This document shows positions 59,368-64,000 of a DNA stretch of 64,000 nucleotides, in pieces. The DNA comes from Phycicoccus endophyticus (GTDB lineage: Bacteria; Actinomycetota; Actinomycetes; Actinomycetales; Dermatophilaceae): positions 1-64,000 of the forward strand of contig NZ_JAANCN010000008.1 of assembly GCF_011326735.1 (NCBI RefSeq). Direction: 5' to 3'. The position numbers and the translations under genes are program-made. The stretch's first letter is position 1, and the number at the start of each line of letters is the position of its first letter. The notes under the pieces were generated by a model. The model was given only the letters and a program-made list of their open reading frames with translations. It did not search any database and was not told the DNA's origin.

Positions 59368-61079
59368 GGCAGGACCTCCTCCTGCGCCGCGACGCCGATG
59401 ACCGGCAGGGCGCGGGAGCGGTCGGTCCTCATGTCGGGCACACACGCGATGAGCCCGCGGGTGTAGGGGTGCTCGGCCTCGCCGAGCCGGTCGGCGGCGA
59501 GGCGCTCGACGACGACTCCGTCACGCATGACGACGATCCGGTCGCAGAAGCCGCTGACGAGCGCGATGTCGTGCGAGATGAGCAGGATGGCCGCCCCGGT
59601 CTGCTCCCGGGCGTCCCGCAGGGCCCGCATGACCTGCCGCTGGACGGTCACGTCGAGCGCCGTCGTCGGCTCGTCGGCGATGATCAGCCGCGGCGTCCCC
59701 ATGAGGCCCGTCGCGATCATGGCGCGCTGACGCATGCCACCGGAGAGCTCGTGCGGCAGCTGCCGCAGCCGGCGCGGCGGGTCGGGGATGCGGACGAGCG
59801 AGAGCGCCTCGGCGGCCCGTGCGCTCGCGGCCGCGTGGGAGGTGCCGGCGTGGGTCTCGCTGGCCTCGGTCAGCTGCCGCCCGACGGTGAGCGCCGGGTT
59901 GAGGGAGGAGAGCGGGTCCTGGAAGATCATCGCCTCCTCGAGGCCGAGGCGGCGGCGCTCGGCCGCGCTCGGACGGCGCGTCATGTCGATCCCCCGGAAC
60001 ACGAGCCGCTCGCTCTCGACGAGCGCCTCCGGCCCGAGGAGCCCGGCGACCGCCATCGCCGTCACGGACTTGCCCGACCCGGACTCGCCGACGATGCCGA
60101 CGACCTCACCCGGGGCGATGGTCAGGTCGACCCCGCGCACCCGCTGGACGAGGGTCCCGTCGTCACCGCGGAAGGAGACCCGCAGGTCGGTCACCTCGAC
60201 GACGGCGTCGCCCTCGGCCGGGACCGGCCGCGAGGAGCCGTCCTGCGCGGTCACCGCGTGCACCGTGCGCGGCCGCGACTGGCTGAGCAGCTCGCCGAGG
60301 AGGGAGAAGAGCACGCCGGTGAGCACGATCGCGATCCCCGGGCCGATGGCGGCCATCGGGGCCGTGTAGATGCGCTTGGAGCCCTCGTTGAGCAGCCGGC
60401 CCCAGTCGTACTCGGGCGGCTGGACACCCAGGCCGAGGAAGGACAGCGCGGCGAAGGACAGCAGGGTGACCGACGCGTGGGCGGCGGTGTTGACGACGAG
60501 CGGGGGCAGGATGTTGGGCAGCACGTGCCGCACCGCGGTGCGCCCCGAGGAGCTGCCGAGCAGCCGCGCCGCGTGGACGTAGTCGGTGGTCGCGACGGCG
60601 GCGGTGAGCGTCGAGACGAGACGGGCGAAGACGGGGATGCCCGCGAACCCGATCGCGAGCATCGCGCCCCGCGCGGTGGCGCCCCAGATCACCGAGAAGA
60701 ACAGGGCGAGCAGCAGCCACGGGAAGGACAGCATGATGTCGATGAAGGCGGTGACGAGCCGGCGCGCCGCCCGCGGCAGCACCGCGGCGACCACCCCGAG
60801 CACGACGCCCCCGGCGACCGAGATGCCCGCCGCGCCCAGGGTGAGCAGCACCGAGAGCCGGGTGGCGACGACGGTGCGGGCGAGCAGGTCGCGGCCCAGC
60901 TCGTCAGTGCCGAACGGGTGCGCCCAGCTCGCCGGCAGCTGCCGGTCGGCGATGTTGCGCGTCGTGGCCGCGTGCTCGAGCAGCACCGGGCCGAGGGCCG
61001 CCGCGAGCGCGACGAGCACGAGGCCGGCGAGCACGGCGACGCCCTGGGGAGTGAGCAGTGTGCGGCGCAGTCCGGTCAT
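59364..61079 (-). CDS. Fused ABC importer permease-ATPase (DppC-DppD)
   Basis: A 571-residue single frame joining a DppC-type permease (residues about 1-270: FGTDELGRDLLARTVVATR, EAA-like loop with YVHAARLLGSS, LSFLGLGVQPPEYDWG) to a DppD-type ATPase (about 290-571: VGESGSGKSVTAMAVAGLL, IFQDPLSSLNPAL, LSGGMRQRAMIATGL, LIIADEPTTALDVT, HPYTRGLIACVPDM). The pair is usually encoded by two genes. It forms the importer with the permease at 61082-62122 and the separate ATPase. Confidence 0.92.
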   Translation of the reverse strand: MTGLRRTLLTPQGVAVLAGLVLVALAAALGPVLLEHAATTRNIADRQLPASWAHPFGTDELGRDLLARTVVATRLSVLLTLGAAGISVAGGVVLGVVAAVLPRAARRLVTAFIDIMLSFPWLLLALFFSVIWGATARGAMLAIGFAGIPVFARLVSTLTAAVATTDYVHAARLLGSSSGRTAVRHVLPNILPPLVVNTAAHASVTLLSFAALSFLGLGVQPPEYDWGRLLNEGSKRIYTAPMAAIGPGIAIVLTGVLFSLLGELLSQSRPRTVHAVTAQDGSSRPVPAEGDAVVEVTDLRVSFRGDDGTLVQRVRGVDLTIAPGEVVGIVGESGSGKSVTAMAVAGLLGPEALVESERLVFRGIDMTRRPSAAERRRLGLEEAMIFQDPLSSLNPALTVGRQLTEASETHAGTSHAAASARAAEALSLVRIPDPPRRLRQLPHELSGGMRQRAMIATGLMGTPRLIIADEPTTALDVTVQRQVMRALRDAREQTGAAILLISHDIALVSGFCDRIVVMRDGVVVERLAADRLGEAEHPYTRGLIACVPDMRTDRSRALPVIGVAAQEEVLP

Positions 61080-61081
61080 CG

Positions 61082-62122
61082 TCAGGCCTCCGCGATCGCC
61101 GAGCGCGGGTCCAGGATCGCCAGGGCGAGGTCGATGAGGAGGTTCGCGCCGAGGACGAGCAGGGCGTACACCAGCACGACCCCCTGGATGAGCGGGTAGT
61201 CCTTGGCGGTGATCGAGGAGACGATCGTCGAGCCGATGCCGGGCACGGTGAAGACGGTCTCCACGAGCACCGTCCCGGCCACGAGGCCGACGAGGACGAC
61301 GCCCCCGGCGGTCAGCGTGGCCGCGACGATGTTCGGGAGGGCGTGGCGCAGGTAGAGCAGCCGGCCGGGCAGCCGCTTGCTGCGGGCCGTCGTGAGGTAG
61401 GGCGTGTCGAGGACCCGCAGCATCTCGATGTGGACGATCCGGGCCAGGTAGGCCAGCGGGCCGAGGGCGAGCGCCAGCACCGGCAGCACGGCCTGGCTCG
61501 GCGTACCCCAGCCGGCCGGTGGGAAGGCACCCAGCCCGATGCTCAGGGTCGCGATGAGCAGTACGGCCAGGAGGAAGTTCGGGACCGCGATGAGGATACC
61601 GAGCAGCCCCGAGACCCCCAGGTCGAGGACCCGGTGGCGCCCGCTGCGGGCCGAGACCGCGGTGGCCACCCCGATCGGGAAGGCGCCGATCGCCGCGACG
61701 AGGAAGGAGACGACGGCCAGCACGAGGGTGGTCGGCAGCCGCTCTCCGAGGATCTGCGAGACCTGGCGCTGGGAGGTGATCGACATCCCCAGGTCACCGT
61801 GCAGCAGCCCGGAGACGTAGTGCCCGAACTGGGACCACACCGACTGGTCGAGGCCGAGCTGTGCTCGCAGCGCGTCGACCGTCGCGACCGGTGCGGTCGG
61901 CCCCAGCGCCGCCCGGACCGGGTCCCCCGGGACGAGCTGGACCATGAAGAAGGCGGCGACGAGGACGATGGCGAAGGAGACCGCCGCCCGGCCGAGCCGC
62001 TGGAGGACGAAGGCGGCCCGCGGGGAACCGACGAGCACCCGCAGACGCTCCCCCCGAGACGCGGCCGGCTCGGCCGCCTCGGGCGACGGGGCGGTGGTGA
62101 CCGCGCTCGGGGGGATCGTCAT
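61082..62122 (-). CDS. Oligopeptide-type ABC transporter permease (DppB-like)
   Basis: A 346-residue BPD_transp_1 permease with six transmembrane helices. VSFAIVLVAAFFMVQLVPGDPVR is the DppB-type first helix; LDQSVWSQFGHYVSGLLHGDLGMS, YLTTARSKRLPGRLLYLRHALPN (EAA loop) and VETVFTVPGIGSTIVSSI follow. A 35-residue cytosolic Ala/Pro/Glu-rich leader precedes helix 1. It lies between the binding protein gene and the fused permease-ATPase gene. Confidence 0.92.
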   Translation of the reverse strand: MTIPPSAVTTAPSPEAAEPAASRGERLRVLVGSPRAAFVLQRLGRAAVSFAIVLVAAFFMVQLVPGDPVRAALGPTAPVATVDALRAQLGLDQSVWSQFGHYVSGLLHGDLGMSITSQRQVSQILGERLPTTLVLAVVSFLVAAIGAFPIGVATAVSARSGRHRVLDLGVSGLLGILIAVPNFLLAVLLIATLSIGLGAFPPAGWGTPSQAVLPVLALALGPLAYLARIVHIEMLRVLDTPYLTTARSKRLPGRLLYLRHALPNIVAATLTAGGVVLVGLVAGTVLVETVFTVPGIGSTIVSSITAKDYPLIQGVVLVYALLVLGANLLIDLALAILDPRSAIAEA

Positions 62123-62127
62123 ACGCC

Positions 62128-63735
62128 TCAGCCCAGCATCCGGATGGTCGTCGGCGCGATGCCCCACGGGACGTCGGCGGTGGCGCCGGTGAAGAAGGTC
62201 GGCGACGTCGTCTGGGCCAGCGGGTAGACGTCGACCCGGTCGACCAGCTCCTTCTCCGCGCTCTGCCACAGGTCGCACGCCGCGTCGGCGTCCGGCGCGC
62301 TCATCGCCTGGGTGGCCAGGTCGTTGTACGCGGTGTTCTGCACATCCATGAAGTTGTACCCGCCCTGCTCACTGGTGTCGCCCAGGAAGAAGAGACTGAG
62401 CACCACGGGGGTCCCGGGGGCCAGCTGGATGAAGCCCGTGTCCCAGTCGTAGGACTGGTAGAGGTCGGTCGACCAGCCGGTCGGGTCCTCCGCGACGAGC
62501 TCGGTGTCCACGCCGATCTCCTTCCACTCCGCCTGGACCTCCTCGGCGGCGGCCGCGTGGCTGGGCGTGCCGGCGTCGTAGAGGAAGCGGATGGTGAGCG
62601 GCGTGCCGTCCTTGGCGCGCATGCCGTCGGAGCCGACGGTGTACCCCGCCTCGTCGAGCAGCTCTCCGGCGCGCTCGGCGTCGGGGTCGGGCAGGGTCCA
62701 CTTCGGGCCCCCCGCGACGCACAGGAAGGGCGACTGCACGACGAGCGAGGTCATCTCCTCGACGTGGCCGTTGGTCACGAGGTCACCCACCGAGGCGCGG
62801 TCGAGCGCCACGGTGAGCGCCTGGCGCACCCGTTCGTCGGCCGTCGGGCGGTCCGAGCGCTCGTTGAAGAGCATCTCGCCGATCGGGTTCGGCACGCCCT
62901 GCGACTCCAGCCCGGCGGACTCGAGCCGGTCGCGGTCGGTCCCGGCGACGCCGGCTGCGTTGAGCCCGCCCGACAGCAGGAGGTTGGCTGCGGTGGACTC
63001 GTCGGTGACCACCTTGCCGACGATGGTGTCCGGCAGGCCCTCGGTCTCGCTCGTGACGTCCTGGGGGCCCCAGGTGTAGTCGGTGCGCTTGGTGTAGGTG
63101 TACTCGTTGCCCGCCTTGAGCGAGGTCAGGTGGAACAGTGCCGTGCCGTCGGTGGAGTCCTTGAGGGAGCCGGGGTCGTCCAGGCCCTTCTGGCAGACCA
63201 TCTCGACCTCGCCGGTCATCGTGAGCAGGAACGGGTTCTTCGTCGTGCTCGTGATGGTGAGCGTGTTGCCGTCGGCGCTCGCCGTCATGTCCTCGGTGAT
63301 GTTCGAGTTGTGCCAGAAGGTGCCGTTGTCCCCGTCGGCCTGGTAGGCGATGTTGTGGGCGGCGGTCTCGGCCGTGAACTCGCTGCCGTCCGAGCACGTC
63401 ACGCCGTCCTTGAGCGTGTACGTCACCGAGGTGGGCGTCTGGGTCCAGCTCTCGGCGAGCCAGGGCAGGGCCTCGCCGTCGCTCGTCGTGTAGACGAGGG
63501 ACTCGTAGGCGTAGGGCACGAGCGCGCGCTGCACGAGCGAGACGCCGGTGAGCGGCGAGAGGTTGCCGGGGTCGTCGTTGAGCGCGACGGTGAACGTGCC
63601 GCCGGAGACGTAGCTCGGGTCCGCGCTGCTGCCGTCGCCGCCGCCGTCGGCGCCGGTCCCGCACGCCGCGAGGGTCACCGCCGTGACGGCGCAGGCGGCG
63701 GCCGCCGTGGACGCCTTGAGGAGCTTCCTGGTCAT
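62128..63735 (-). CDS. ABC transporter substrate-binding lipoprotein (SBP_bac_5)
   Basis: A 535-residue extracytoplasmic binding protein. The signal peptide ends in a lipobox VTLAACGTG (Cys about 25), then a Gly/Asp/Ser linker. The SBP_bac_5 fold is shown by GGTFTVALNDDPGNLSPLTG, YESLVYTTSDGEALPWLAES, the FTAETAAHNIAY region and RVRQALTVALDRASV. It captures peptides or similar solutes. AAAGGAC precedes ATG 63735. It is the first gene of the importer operon, behind the site d promoter. Confidence 0.93.
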   Translation of the reverse strand: MTRKLLKASTAAAACAVTAVTLAACGTGADGGGDGSSADPSYVSGGTFTVALNDDPGNLSPLTGVSLVQRALVPYAYESLVYTTSDGEALPWLAESWTQTPTSVTYTLKDGVTCSDGSEFTAETAAHNIAYQADGDNGTFWHNSNITEDMTASADGNTLTITSTTKNPFLLTMTGEVEMVCQKGLDDPGSLKDSTDGTALFHLTSLKAGNEYTYTKRTDYTWGPQDVTSETEGLPDTIVGKVVTDESTAANLLLSGGLNAAGVAGTDRDRLESAGLESQGVPNPIGEMLFNERSDRPTADERVRQALTVALDRASVGDLVTNGHVEEMTSLVVQSPFLCVAGGPKWTLPDPDAERAGELLDEAGYTVGSDGMRAKDGTPLTIRFLYDAGTPSHAAAAEEVQAEWKEIGVDTELVAEDPTGWSTDLYQSYDWDTGFIQLAPGTPVVLSLFFLGDTSEQGGYNFMDVQNTAYNDLATQAMSAPDADAACDLWQSAEKELVDRVDVYPLAQTTSPTFFTGATADVPWGIAPTTIRMLG

Positions 63736-63828
63736 TGCTGTAGTCCTTTGGGTCGATGCGCTGCCGCGGAGGGGTGGGTGTCGGGGTGAGATGGGGCGGA
63801 GCCTGCGCAGGCCGGGGTCGTAGGTCCG

Positions 63829-63906
63829 AGGCTAGGAAGCGCCGAACCGTCCCACAATGTGCCGACAGCGCAGAGAATCACGCCGCACTGTGCCCTCGGC
63901 ACAGTG
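63829..63906 (-). promoter_or_regulatory. Importer operon promoter with two operators (site d)
   Basis: On the minus strand TTGTGG (63857-63852), a 17-bp spacer and TAGCCT (63834-63829) give a leader of about 87 nt. A proximal operator-like TGTGCC-GAC-AGCGCA (63858-63872) abuts the -35. A distal perfect site, TGTGCC-CTC-GGCACA, is at 63889-63903, extended to a 21-bp palindrome (63886-63906). CAGAGAATC at 63871-63879 has the same spacing to the distal site as at site c. Confidence 0.62.
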
Positions 63907-64000
63907 GCCGTCCCGGCCCTCCGCGGGCCCTGGCGGAGGCGTCGGCGTGCCGGCACCGCACCGGGGCTCGCGCGGGGCGGATGCCGCAGAACCGGCAATC

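Noticed and set aside
63732-63998. Small minus-strand gene upstream of the binding protein
   Set aside because: It lies across the operator/promoter region of the importer operon and resembles no known protein; composition is Arg/Pro/Ala-rich shadow coding.
1-64000. tRNA, rRNA, riboswitch or transposase genes
   Set aside because: Reading the intergenic gaps by eye, I found no cloverleaf, conserved riboswitch core or transposase-like protein. A covariance-model search would be needed to exclude small RNAs.

Overview
The window is a very GC-rich, densely packed stretch of chromosome from a high-GC actinobacterium. The evidence is the heavy use of GTG starts, the many 4-base ATGA/GTGA stop-start overlaps, a 32-residue bS22-type ribosomal protein, and gene orders that I recall from Mycobacterium tuberculosis (an Rv0495c-Rv0502-like block and an Rv3602c-Rv3610c / Rv3624c-Rv3628-like block). 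The proteins look like those of Intrasporangiaceae/Ornithinimicrobiaceae relatives, but that placement is a guess. I recognise no rRNA, tRNA, CRISPR array or complete insertion sequence.

Layout. 1-11.5 kb is conserved housekeeping: acyltransferase (partial), NAD-dependent epimerase, bS22, an excisionase-type HTH protein, AcuC-like deacetylase, a TrkA-like K+ regulator, two GNATs, proC, proline dehydrogenase, an ABC-2 exporter, a TIM-barrel isomerase and Ppx/GppA. 11.5-14.5 kb holds a methyltransferase, a DUF222/HNH protein of the 13E12 type and a Nudix hydrolase. 14.5-25.3 kb is cofactor synthesis (nadB-nadC, panC, folE-folP-folBK fusion), interrupted by a small membrane protein/Xre pair and a MidA-like methyltransferase next to an orphan NuoD. 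25.3-32.4 kb is ftsH, hpt, tilS, a zinc metalloprotease, a PBP4-type carboxypeptidase and ppa.

From 32.4 kb the window becomes accessory and catabolic. A frameshifted EamA transporter is followed by HMG-CoA lyase, class II HMG-CoA reductase, an MFS anion transporter and an alkylsulfatase, with a divergent GAF/PucR-type regulator. A CaiB/BaiF CoA-transferase and a MaoC-type hydratase follow. 43.4-48.6 kb converts ornithine and proline to glutamate (rocD, pruA) with an Lrp and a PucR-type regulator. 48.7-57 kb holds an Amidohydrolase_3 enzyme, a double-length IclR-type regulator and an operon of M20 amidohydrolase, HyuA-like and DUF917/S-Me-THD proteins, with a divergent PucR-type regulator. 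57-64 kb is an oligopeptide-type ABC importer operon ending in an alpha/beta hydrolase and a PaiB-like flavoprotein.

The most interesting signal is regulatory. One palindromic motif, TGTGCC-N3-GGCACA, recurs in the control regions of the HMG-CoA reductase/lyase pair, the alkylsulfatase/MFS pair, the DUF917 operon and the ABC importer. At three of these sites it abuts the -35 hexamer of a recognisable promoter. This suggests one PucR-family regulon spanning about 30 kb. The second candidate is a MidA (NDUFAF7-like) methyltransferase placed 4 nt before an orphan NuoD that keeps the arginine methylated in mitochondrial complex I but has Trp in place of the quinone-binding Tyr.
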